Source: Bacteroidales bacterium
GTDB lineage: Bacteria > Bacteroidota > Bacteroidia > Bacteroidales > UBA932
Direction: 5' to 3'
Length of the DNA stretch: 43,658 nucleotides
Assembly (NCBI GenBank): GCA_024398075.1
Contig: JAKSJM010000020.1
Coordinates: forward strand, 1 to 43,658
Positions 1 through 6,785 of this stretch are shown here, in pieces; position 1 is the stretch's first letter, and each line of letters opens with the position of its first letter. The translations under genes and the position numbers were made by a program. Below the pieces are notes generated by a model. That model saw nothing but the letters and a program-made list of their open reading frames with translations, was not told the DNA's origin and made no database searches.

Positions 1-54
1 ACTCGCGACCCTCAGCTTGGAAGGCTGATGCTCTACCAACTGAGCTACTTCCGC
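1..54 (-). tRNA. tRNA-Gly (TCC), partial
   Basis: Read on the minus strand, the sequence starts GCGGAAGTAGCTCAGTTGGT, a 5' acceptor strand plus D-arm. An anticodon stem-loop follows, with loop CTTCCAA and anticodon TCC, which reads GGA glycine codons. The window edge removes the T-arm and the 3' acceptor strand. It is the last of three tRNAs in a minus-strand cluster, probably transcribed from the promoter at 288-318. Confidence 0.9.
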
Positions 55-65
55 AATAAAGTGGG

Positions 66-148
66 TGGGAAGAGGAGGATTCGAACCTCCGAAGCGATGA
101 CGCAGCAGATTTACAGTCTGCCCCCGTTGGCCACTTAGGTATCTTCCC
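66..148 (-). tRNA. tRNA-Tyr (GTA)
   Basis: The minus strand gives a complete class II tRNA. The acceptor arm is GGGAAGA paired with TCTTCCC. The anticodon loop CTGTAAA carries GTA (Tyr), the variable arm is long, and the T-loop is GGTTCGAATCC. The long variable arm together with GTA is diagnostic for bacterial tRNA-Tyr. No CCA is encoded. It lies about 11 bases upstream (in transcription order) of tRNA-Gly and about 31 bases after tRNA-Thr. Confidence 0.95.
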
Positions 149-179
149 AAAATCAAAATGCATTAGCATGTTGACACAG

Positions 180-253
180 AGCCGATAGAGGGAGTCGAAC
201 CCACGACCTCGAGATTACAAATCACGCGCTCTAGCCAACTGAGCTATATCGGC
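180..253 (-). tRNA. tRNA-Thr (TGT)
   Basis: The minus strand begins GCCGATATAGCTCAGTTGGC and ends with the matching acceptor strand TATCGGC plus one discriminator base. The anticodon loop TTTGTAA carries TGT, which reads ACA threonine codons. The T-arm is GTGGGTTCGACTCCC-like. It is the first gene of the Thr-Tyr-Gly cluster and lies about 35 bases downstream of a consensus promoter. Confidence 0.93.
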
Positions 254-287
254 AATATTTCAATTCCTTACTTTCGTTAAGGGATTG

Positions 288-318
288 CAAAGATAGGGAC
301 TTTTTCTGATTCTGCAAA
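288..318 (-). promoter_or_regulatory. Bacteroidetes-type promoter of the tRNA cluster
   Basis: On the minus strand a TTTG box (plus-strand CAAA at 315-318) is separated by exactly 19 bases from TATCTTTG (plus-strand CAAAGATA at 288-295). This matches the TTTG-N19-TAnnTTTG consensus of the Bacteroidetes housekeeping sigma factor in full. The -7 box is followed by CAATCCC, the same seven bases that follow the tRNA-Val promoter at 43308-43315. Transcription should start near 280, about 27 bases before tRNA-Thr. Confidence 0.75.
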
Positions 319-324
319 TATTTT

Positions 325-2202
325 CTATGAAATTTGCATCAGATTCTTTAATTTTCTTTCAATTGTGTCCTTATCGAGTCCACAAAGAGTTCTTTCGTCA
401 CTTTGCTTGCCATGAGCGATGAATTCGTCTGGGGATCCACAGCCTTCTATGTGTATAAGGTGGCCTTTTTCAGCCATATATTCGCATACTGCGCCGAACA
501 GTCCTCCCTTTAATGTACCATCCTCGAGTGTAAGTATGGTGTCAAATTCTGCCGCTTCTTCAAGGATCTGCTCGTCCAGGGGCTTGAGGAACCTCATGTC
601 GTATACGCTTGGACAAATGCCGAACTCATTGGCCAAATCCTTGGCAGCCTCGGCGGCTCTATGCGCTGCAGGACCAAGCGCTAGCACAGCTACGCGTTTT
701 CCGTCCACGAGTTTGCGTCCCTTTCCGACAGGTGTCTCGTATGGCTCCACATCTCTCCATCTGACTCCTTCGCCCATACCTCTTGGGTACCTTATTATAT
801 AAGGGCCTGCGTCATGGGCTAGCGCTGCGTGCATCAGCGACTTCGTCTCCATCTCGTCCGATGGGGCTGAGATCACCATCCCGGGCACGCTTCTGTAAGC
901 GGCGAGGTCCAGCATTCCGTGATGTGTCGGGCCGTCTTCTCCCACCACTCCGGCTCTGTCGAAGCAGAATACCACTGGCAGATGCTGAAGGGCTACGTCG
1001 TGGATAATCTGGTCATAGGCGCGCTGCGAGAAGGTAGAATACATGTTGCAGAAAGGCTTCATGCCGCCCGCTGCGAGGCCTGCCGAGAAGGTTACCGCGT
1101 GCTCCTCCTCTATGCCGACGTCGAAAAACCTCGATGGAAGCTCCTTCTGTAGGAGCGTCATGCCGCAGCCGCTGGCCATTGCTGGCGTGATTCCGACTAC
1201 TCGCTCATCTTCCTTGGCAATGTCCACGAGCACCTGGCCGAACACATCCTGATATCTGTCTGCGGCCCTTGGCGAGATGATTCTCTCTCCGGTGGTCGGG
1301 TCAAACTTGCCGGGAGCGTGCCATGTGGTAGGGTCCTCCTCTGCTGGGGCGTAACCCTTGCCTTTCTTTGTGAGGCAATGTATGATGCGTGGCCCCTTGA
1401 GGTCGCGTAGCTTCGTGAAGGTCTCTACGAGTTTCTCCACATCGTGGCCGTCTACGGGACCGAAGTATCTGAATCCCAGTGCCTCGAAGAGATCGCCTCC
1501 ACTCTTTTTCACGAGTCCGGACTTGGTGCTGTGCACCATGCGCTGTATGCCATCCCTTATGCGTCCTTCGCCAATGGTCTCCCACACATGTCCCTTTATC
1601 TTATTGTAGAATGGACTGGTGGTGAGGGTGAGCAGGTGCTCGTGAAGAGCTCCTCTGTTTGCGTCGATGGAGTGATTGTTGTCATTCAGGATGACAAGGA
1701 GGTCGGCTGCACTGGCGCCGGCGTTGTTCATACCCTCGAAGGCGAGTCCGCCGGTGAGTGCGCCATCGCCGATCAGCGCGATCACCTTCTCGTGTGTCTG
1801 CTTTAGTCTTGCTGCCTCAGCGTAACCGAGCGCGGCGGAGATGGAAGTGGACGAGTGGCCGACGCCGAAAGCGTCGTAAGGGCTCTCGGACATCTTCGGG
1901 AAGCCGCTGATGCCACCGCTTGTCCTGTTTGCCTTGAAAGCCTCTCTGCGGCCTGTGATTATCTTGTGTGCATAGGCCTGGTGACCTACGTCAAATATGA
2001 ACTTGTCTTTCGGGGTGTCGAACACGTAGTGTACTGCCACAATGAGTTCCACGGCACCTAGGCTAGATGCAAGATGCCCTGGATTCTTCGAGCAACACTC
2101 GATCATGTATGCTCTGATTTCGGCACACAGTTCCTTTAGCTCAGGTATGGAGAGCTTCTTAAGATCCTGTGGGCTGTCGATTTTATCTAGTAATTCGTAC
2201 AC
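325..2202 (-). CDS. dxs: 1-deoxy-D-xylulose-5-phosphate synthase
   Basis: Dxs condenses pyruvate and glyceraldehyde 3-phosphate, using thiamine diphosphate, to make DXP, the first step of the MEP isoprenoid pathway and a precursor for thiamine and pyridoxal. The 625-residue length is normal for the family. Visible signatures are GHLASSLG (42-49), GHQAY (73-77), the TPP/Mg site GDGALTGG (145-152) with NDN (173-175), and the second-domain DRAG...GEDGPTHHG segment. The start codon is GTG at 2202-2200; no in-frame ATG lies between it and the upstream stop, and the N-terminus MYELLDKIDSP fits the family. It is a single gene, divergent from the transporter pair at 2285. I see no clear terminator hairpin before the tRNA promoter downstream. 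Confidence 0.97.
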   Translation of the reverse strand: MYELLDKIDSPQDLKKLSIPELKELCAEIRAYMIECCSKNPGHLASSLGAVELIVAVHYVFDTPKDKFIFDVGHQAYAHKIITGRREAFKANRTSGGISGFPKMSESPYDAFGVGHSSTSISAALGYAEAARLKQTHEKVIALIGDGALTGGLAFEGMNNAGASAADLLVILNDNNHSIDANRGALHEHLLTLTTSPFYNKIKGHVWETIGEGRIRDGIQRMVHSTKSGLVKKSGGDLFEALGFRYFGPVDGHDVEKLVETFTKLRDLKGPRIIHCLTKKGKGYAPAEEDPTTWHAPGKFDPTTGERIISPRAADRYQDVFGQVLVDIAKEDERVVGITPAMASGCGMTLLQKELPSRFFDVGIEEEHAVTFSAGLAAGGMKPFCNMYSTFSQRAYDQIIHDVALQHLPVVFCFDRAGVVGEDGPTHHGMLDLAAYRSVPGMVISAPSDEMETKSLMHAALAHDAGPYIIRYPRGMGEGVRWRDVEPYETPVGKGRKLVDGKRVAVLALGPAAHRAAEAAKDLANEFGICPSVYDMRFLKPLDEQILEEAAEFDTILTLEDGTLKGGLFGAVCEYMAEKGHLIHIEGCGSPDEFIAHGKQSDERTLCGLDKDTIERKLKNLMQIS

Positions 2203-2239
2203 TATACTTCCAAATAAGAGTGCTAAGTTACTACTTTAT

Positions 2240-2271
2240 TTTGACATTTTTCCCAAAATAGCCTAACTTAG
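2240..2271 (+). promoter_or_regulatory. probable promoter of the transporter pair
   Basis: TTTG (2240-2243) is followed after 20 bases by TAACTTAG (2264-2271), a 7-of-8 match to the -7 consensus TAnnTTTG. The predicted transcription start is near 2277, leaving a leader of only about 8 bases before the ATG at 2285. A TTG codon at 2276 is in frame but falls at the predicted transcription start, which argues for the ATG. Confidence 0.45.
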
Positions 2272-2284
2272 CGAGTTGTTGGTT

Positions 2285-3613
2285 ATGAAAAAGCTAAGGA
2301 TACCAAATACCTATGTCATCATATTCGCCATCCTCGTACTGTGTGCGGTGGCGACAATTTTTGTGCCAGGGGGGCAGTATGTGACAGGGGAGGATGGCAC
2401 CCTGAGCTATCAGAGCATGGATTCGGAGCCTCAGCTGCTTCAGGTTTTCTCTGCTCTTTACAATGGTTTCGTGAAGCAGGCCGGCATCATTGTCTTCATC
2501 CTCGTGGTGGGTGGCGCATTCTGGCTGCTGAACACCACTGGAGCCATTGCTGCTGGCATTCGTAAGTTCATCTCGAAGGTGGGGAAGCGAGACAAGCTCG
2601 TCATCATTGCCCTAACCATACTTTTTTCATTGGCCGGAGCCGTGTTTGGCATGAGCGAGGAGACCATCCCCTTCGTGGGAATCGTGGTGCCACTCGCCAT
2701 CTCGATGGGATACGATGCGTTCCTGGGCATGCTCGTCGTGTATGTGGCGGCAAACATAGGCTTCTCGGCTGCGTTCCTCAACCCATTCACGGTAGGCATC
2801 GCGCAGGGCATGGCCGAGCTGCCGCTCTTCTCAGGACAGGGCTACCGCCTATTCTGCTGGGCGCTGCTCACGGGACTGCTCATAGTGTTTGAACTCATCT
2901 ATGCTAAGCGCGTTCATCGTGCGCCAATGCTGCAGCAGACAGAGGCCACTGAGGACAATGATCTTACAGGCAGGCAGATAGCCATCCTTCTGGTGCTGCT
3001 GCTCACAGTGGTGCTGCTCGTTGTGGGAGTGACCTGCTGGGAGTGGTACATGGCGGAGATATCGGGGCTGTTCCTTTGTATGGGCATAGTCTGCGGCGTG
3101 ATCGCCGGCTTCTCGCCAAACAAGATAGCAGATGAGTTCATCGATGGCGCGAAGGATATCCTTTCGGCCGCGCTGGTGGTGGGCTTCGCATCCGGAATCA
3201 TTGTCATAATGCAGGATGGACACATCGTGGACAGTATCCTTCACTCTATGCAGGAGGGGCTTGACGGCACGGGAAGGGTGACTTCGCTCGGCGCGATGTA
3301 CGGCATCCAGACCATCATAAACATTGTCATTCCTAGTGCCTCTGCGAAGGCGGCCATCACCGTGCCTATCATGGCACCGTTTTCCGACCTTGTCGGCGTG
3401 TCACGTCAGGCAATGGTACTGGCATTCCAGTTTGGCGATGGCTTCACAAACATGATCACTCCGACTTCTGGCGTGCTCATAGCAGCGCTTGCCATGGCGC
3501 GCATCCCATACACGGATTGGGTGAAGTGGTCCTGGAAGAAGGTGCTGCTACTCGTGCTGCTCGGCTTCGTGCTGCTGGTGCCTACTGTATTTATCTCATT
3601 ATCAGGATTTTAA
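2285..3613 (+). CDS. YfcC/DcuC-family inner-membrane carrier
   Basis: This is a polytopic membrane protein of about 442 residues with roughly a dozen hydrophobic segments. The opening MKKLRIPNTYVIIFAILVL, the early VPGGQY motif and the conserved GMSEETIPFVGI and PSASAKAAITVPIM segments match the YfcC/DcuC-like carrier family (C4-dicarboxylate carrier superfamily). Characterised or proposed members move dicarboxylates or basic amino acids, so the substrate cannot be assigned. I chose the ATG at 2285, which gives a typical positively charged N-terminus. An MFS gene follows after 18 bases with no hairpin between them, so the two are probably co-transcribed. Codon choice (many GTG, CTG and GGC) differs from the MFS gene's strong preference for CTC, ATC, GGT and GCA. 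Confidence 0.85.
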   Translation: MKKLRIPNTYVIIFAILVLCAVATIFVPGGQYVTGEDGTLSYQSMDSEPQLLQVFSALYNGFVKQAGIIVFILVVGGAFWLLNTTGAIAAGIRKFISKVGKRDKLVIIALTILFSLAGAVFGMSEETIPFVGIVVPLAISMGYDAFLGMLVVYVAANIGFSAAFLNPFTVGIAQGMAELPLFSGQGYRLFCWALLTGLLIVFELIYAKRVHRAPMLQQTEATEDNDLTGRQIAILLVLLLTVVLLVVGVTCWEWYMAEISGLFLCMGIVCGVIAGFSPNKIADEFIDGAKDILSAALVVGFASGIIVIMQDGHIVDSILHSMQEGLDGTGRVTSLGAMYGIQTIINIVIPSASAKAAITVPIMAPFSDLVGVSRQAMVLAFQFGDGFTNMITPTSGVLIAALAMARIPYTDWVKWSWKKVLLLVLLGFVLLVPTVFISLSGF

Positions 3614-3631
3614 TTTTAATGTTTTTATATT

Positions 3632-5056
3632 ATGGCAGAAAAAGTTCAAAAACTTCTCAATGACAGCGCGGCAGCCAGATGGACTGTCCTCGTGCTCATT
3701 GCACTCGCGATGTTCTTCGGCTACATGTTCGTCGACGTGATGTCACCTCTCCAGGCTCTCATCGAGGCTGAGAAAGGCTGGACCCCAGGTGTCTTCGGTA
3801 CCTACGCCAGCGCTGAGTACATCCTCAATGTCTGCGGTTTCCTCATCCTTGCAGGTATCATCCTCGACAAGATGGGTGTCCGTTTCACAGGTATCCTTTC
3901 AACAGGTATGATGCTCGCTGGTGCCTGCATCAAGTACTATGCTGTAAGCTCTGCTTTCGCTGGCTCAGGCCTCGAGAATTGGCTTAATTCATGGTGGGTT
4001 TCCATGCCAGGTAGCGCAAAGCTTGCGTCACTCGGTTTCATGATCTTCGGCTGCGGCTGTGAGATGGCTGGAACCACAGTGTCCAAGATCATTGCCAAGT
4101 GGTTCAAGGGCAAGGAGATGGCGCTCGCAATGGGCATCGAGATGGCTCTCGCACGCGTGGGCGTGTTCGCCATCTTCTCCATCAGCCCAGTGCTCGCTGC
4201 GAAGATGGGCTCTGTAGCAGGTCCTGTAGGATTCTGCACCGTGCTCCTCATCATCGGTTTCATCAACTTCATCGTGTTCTCAGTGATGGACTCCAAGTTC
4301 GACAAGCAGCTCGTCGCAGCCGGCCAGGCTACCTCTGAGGATGGCTCTGACGAGGAGTTCCACATCTCTGACCTTGGCAAGATCCTCTCTTCAAGAAGCT
4401 TCTGGGTAGTGGCTCTGCTCTGCGTGCTCTACTATTCAGCCATCTTCCCATTCCAGAGATATGGTGCAAACATGCTTCAGTGTAACATTGGTGACCTTAC
4501 CGCAGCTCAGGCAGCAAACATCTTCCGCTGGTTCCCAATGGGAGCAGCTGCAGTTACTCCATTCCTCGGAGCATACCTTGACCATAAGGGCAAGGGCGCG
4601 ACCATGCTCATCTATGGCGCACTCCTTCTCATCGTGTGCCATCTCATCTTCGCATTCGTGCTCCCTGTGACACATAGCAGCGTGATCGCTTACATCACTA
4701 TCATCGTGCTTGGTATCAGCTTCGCACTTGTTCCTGCAGCCCTTTGGCCTTCAGTTCCAAAGATCATCGACGAGAAGATCCTCGGTTCTGCTTACTGCCT
4801 CATCTTCTGGGTTCAGAACATCGGCCTTTGCTTCGTGCCAAAGCTCATCGGTAGCGTTCTTGAGTCTTCAAATGCTACAAACGAGGCTGTCCTCGCAGCT
4901 AAGGCTGCAGGTGCAGAATTCATCCCTTATAACTACACCATTCCGCTCATCATCTTCGCTTGCTTCGGTGTAGCCGCCCTTCTCATTGCCATCTATCTCA
5001 AGGCTCTCGATGCCAAGAGACACCTCGGCCTTGAGCAGCCAAACATCCAGAATTAA
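3632..5056 (+). CDS. major facilitator superfamily transporter
   Basis: The 474-residue protein has about 12 membrane segments in two six-helix halves. A hydrophilic central loop (about residues 222-248, acidic, SEDGSDEE) separates them. The cytoplasmic loop motif between TM2 and TM3 is reduced to LDKMGVRFTG, and a related LDHKGKGATM sequence occurs in the second half, as in MFS proteins. The substrate is not evident; organic anion, nitrate-type or peptide MFS branches are all possible. Its codon usage looks like that of a highly expressed gene, similar to the SusC/SusD pair. The start is preceded by TTTTTATATT, an AT-rich leader and not a Shine-Dalgarno. It is second in a two-gene unit that ends at the hairpin at 5082-5114. 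Confidence 0.88.
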   Translation: MAEKVQKLLNDSAAARWTVLVLIALAMFFGYMFVDVMSPLQALIEAEKGWTPGVFGTYASAEYILNVCGFLILAGIILDKMGVRFTGILSTGMMLAGACIKYYAVSSAFAGSGLENWLNSWWVSMPGSAKLASLGFMIFGCGCEMAGTTVSKIIAKWFKGKEMALAMGIEMALARVGVFAIFSISPVLAAKMGSVAGPVGFCTVLLIIGFINFIVFSVMDSKFDKQLVAAGQATSEDGSDEEFHISDLGKILSSRSFWVVALLCVLYYSAIFPFQRYGANMLQCNIGDLTAAQAANIFRWFPMGAAAVTPFLGAYLDHKGKGATMLIYGALLLIVCHLIFAFVLPVTHSSVIAYITIIVLGISFALVPAALWPSVPKIIDEKILGSAYCLIFWVQNIGLCFVPKLIGSVLESSNATNEAVLAAKAAGAEFIPYNYTIPLIIFACFGVAALLIAIYLKALDAKRHLGLEQPNIQN

Positions 5057-5081
5057 TTCATTCAGGACATAAATTAGATAT

Positions 5082-5114
5082 GCCGCATCGATTGAAAAAT
5101 TGGTGCGGCTTTTC
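5082..5114 (+). terminator. intrinsic terminator after the MFS gene
   Basis: The arms GCCGCATCGATT (5082-5093) and AATTGGTGCGGC (5098-5109) pair over 12 positions with two G-U wobbles around a GAAA loop. TTTTC follows. The hairpin directly abuts the -33 box of the next gene's promoter. It also shows that the in-frame ATG at 5080 is not the start of the sigma factor gene. Confidence 0.8.
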
Positions 5115-5146
5115 TTTGTGTTTCTTTTGCCAACACACTATCTTTG
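5115..5146 (+). promoter_or_regulatory. promoter of the ECF sigma factor gene
   Basis: TTTG (5115-5118) and TATCTTTG (5139-5146) are separated by 20 bases, a full match to the Bacteroidetes housekeeping promoter. The -7 box ends only five bases before the ATG at 5152, so the predicted transcription start lies at or next to the start codon. The transcript would be leaderless or nearly so. Confidence 0.65.
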
Positions 5147-5151
5147 TACTT

Positions 5152-5706
5152 ATGTCTAGCTATGATATCATATCCAGAATCAAGTCGGGAGACAGAGATG
5201 CATTTGACATCCTGTGCAGGGAGAGGTATGCCTCGATGATATCGTACGCAAGACTTTTTCTCAAGGGCGATTGGGCTGAGGATGTAGTCCAGGATGTCCT
5301 GTTCGGAGTTTGGCAGCGTCGTGAGACTCTGGATGAGGAGCAGAATCTCCAGGGTTATCTCATCCGTTCCATCTATAATCGTTGCATGAACTATCTGGCA
5401 GATGAGAAGCGCTCGAAGCAGTATGCCAGCTACTATCAGCGTAAGGTGGCTTCTCTCATGGCTTCCTACTATTCTCCCGACAATAATCCTACTATCCTCG
5501 GACTGTACAATGCAGACCTTCGACAGAAGCTCGAAAAGGCCATTGAAAGCCTTACACCTCGCTGTCGTGAAGTGTTCACACTCAGTTATATAGAGCATCT
5601 CTCCGAGAGGGAGATCAGCGAGAGGCTCGGTCTGTCACTCAGTACAGTGGAGAACCACATGTATCTGGCTCTGAAGCAGCTCAGACTTTCTTTGACAAAT
5701 ATTTGA
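5152..5706 (+). CDS. RNA polymerase ECF-type sigma-70 factor
   Basis: A 184-residue extracytoplasmic-function sigma factor. Region 2 spans about residues 15-80 (DAFDILCRERYASMISYARLF, then AEDVVQDVLFGVW). Region 4 spans about 127-180 (LTPRCREVFTLSYIEHLSER and the helix-turn-helix ISERLGLSLSTVENHM). Such factors in Bacteroidales pair with a FecR anti-sigma and switch on a neighbouring susC/susD locus; both partners follow here. The ATG at 5152 was chosen because region 2 begins right after it. The upstream ATG at 5080 would place a terminator and promoter inside the gene and add a Cys/Phe-rich tail unlike the family. The first gene's promoter is of housekeeping type, so basal expression need not depend on the sigma factor itself. 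Confidence 0.93.
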   Translation: MSSYDIISRIKSGDRDAFDILCRERYASMISYARLFLKGDWAEDVVQDVLFGVWQRRETLDEEQNLQGYLIRSIYNRCMNYLADEKRSKQYASYYQRKVASLMASYYSPDNNPTILGLYNADLRQKLEKAIESLTPRCREVFTLSYIEHLSEREISERLGLSLSTVENHMYLALKQLRLSLTNI

Positions 5707-5712
5707 TTTTTC

Positions 5713-5746
5713 TTTGGGTACTTTAGGCGGCTTGCTTGTATATTTA
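5713..5746 (+). promoter_or_regulatory. candidate promoter before fecR (weak)
   Basis: TTTG (5713-5716) and TATATTTA (5739-5746, 7 of 8 to TAnnTTTG) are separated by 22 bases, slightly long for the consensus. The predicted start lies about 14 bases before the fecR ATG at 5766. It could also be where the ECF factor acts, since the next gap (fecR-susC) is only 18 bases. Confidence 0.3.
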
Positions 5747-5765
5747 GCACTAACTGCCACTAAAG

Positions 5766-6767
5766 ATGACCGATTTCGATCTGACCATTTTACAGGATTT
5801 TCTTTCAGGTACTGCTTCTGAAGAGCAGGAAAGACTTGTGTGTGAATGGCTTGAGTCTTCTGAGGAGAACCGTAGGTTCTTCGCGGAGTTCACTACAAAT
5901 ACCACTCTGCACGAGACAGTCGTGAATCCTGATTTCGACGAGCACAGAGAAGATATGCTCGTCCGTCTCAACTCACGCATTGATGCGAGCGAAAGGGAAA
6001 GCGCTCGTCATTCATTCTCCTTTGCGAGCGCGGCTGCAGGCTTCTTGGCCGCCATGGCGGTGGCTGCAGTGGTCGCTCTGTGCGTAATCCTGCCACGTCA
6101 AACGCCGGTGCAGGTGGATAAGGTTGAACCAGCAGTGTTTATGCATAGCTACGCAAATACTTCGGCTTCGGTTAAATCTGTGCTTCTGGCAGATGGCACG
6201 AAGATTTTCCTGAAACCAGGTTCGGAGCTCGAGTACAATGTGACCGGCTACGACGACAAGAGAGAGGTGGTGCTTCGTGGAGAGGGCTACTTCGATGTCG
6301 CCAAGGATAGCCTCAGACCAATGTTTGTCCATACAGAAAACCTTTCGCTCAAGGTCCTCGGCACCGCATTTTCTGTGAAGACAAATTTCATGGACGAAAA
6401 GGTGGAAGTGGTGCTGGAGCGCGGCTCCGTACGCCTTCTTTCTCCAGAAGGCACAGGACTGGTGCGACTTAGCCCGAACCAGATGGCGAGCTACGATCCT
6501 TCCACAGGCGACCTTACTCTCGAGACTCTCAGGGCTGTGCCATTCATCATCGAGCAGTTCAACCTTGAGTCTTTGGACAATGTGACTGTATCCCAGATCA
6601 TCCGTCATCTGGAGCATATATATGGCGTGCGCATAGAGTCGCATATCAAGCATCCCGAGACGCGCTACTACTTCAACTTCCTCAAGACCGACACCATAGA
6701 CGAGGTCCTGAACATCGTAGAGCGCCTTACCGGCGAGAAATGCAAATTATCCACTAATACATATTAA
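5766..6767 (+). CDS. FecR-family anti-sigma factor
   Basis: The 333-residue protein has an N-terminal cytoplasmic sigma-binding region (1-85), one membrane helix at about 88-110 and a periplasmic FecR domain. The FecR domain shows LADGTKIFLKPGSELEY near 141-157 and REVVLRGEGYFDVA near 166-179. The C-terminal part (about 265-333, ending in NIVERLTGEKCKLS) matches the DUF4974-type domain of Bacteroidetes FecR proteins. It should hold the ECF factor (5152-5706) inactive until the STN domain of the adjacent SusC signals ligand. The gene sits 59 bases after the sigma gene and 18 bases before susC, so FecR and SusC are almost certainly on one transcript. Confidence 0.93.
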   Translation: MTDFDLTILQDFLSGTASEEQERLVCEWLESSEENRRFFAEFTTNTTLHETVVNPDFDEHREDMLVRLNSRIDASERESARHSFSFASAAAGFLAAMAVAAVVALCVILPRQTPVQVDKVEPAVFMHSYANTSASVKSVLLADGTKIFLKPGSELEYNVTGYDDKREVVLRGEGYFDVAKDSLRPMFVHTENLSLKVLGTAFSVKTNFMDEKVEVVLERGSVRLLSPEGTGLVRLSPNQMASYDPSTGDLTLETLRAVPFIIEQFNLESLDNVTVSQIIRHLEHIYGVRIESHIKHPETRYYFNFLKTDTIDEVLNIVERLTGEKCKLSTNTY

Positions 6768-6785
6768 TAACAAAACAGTAAAAGT

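Noticed and set aside
2203-2284. Promoter for dxs
   Set aside because: Candidate -7 boxes on the minus strand (such as one ending TTATTTG) match poorly and have no TTTG at the right spacing, so I could not support one.
5080-5151. Upstream ATG for the ECF sigma gene
   Set aside because: It falls inside the MFS terminator hairpin and upstream of a consensus promoter, and the added residues do not resemble sigma region 1 or 2.
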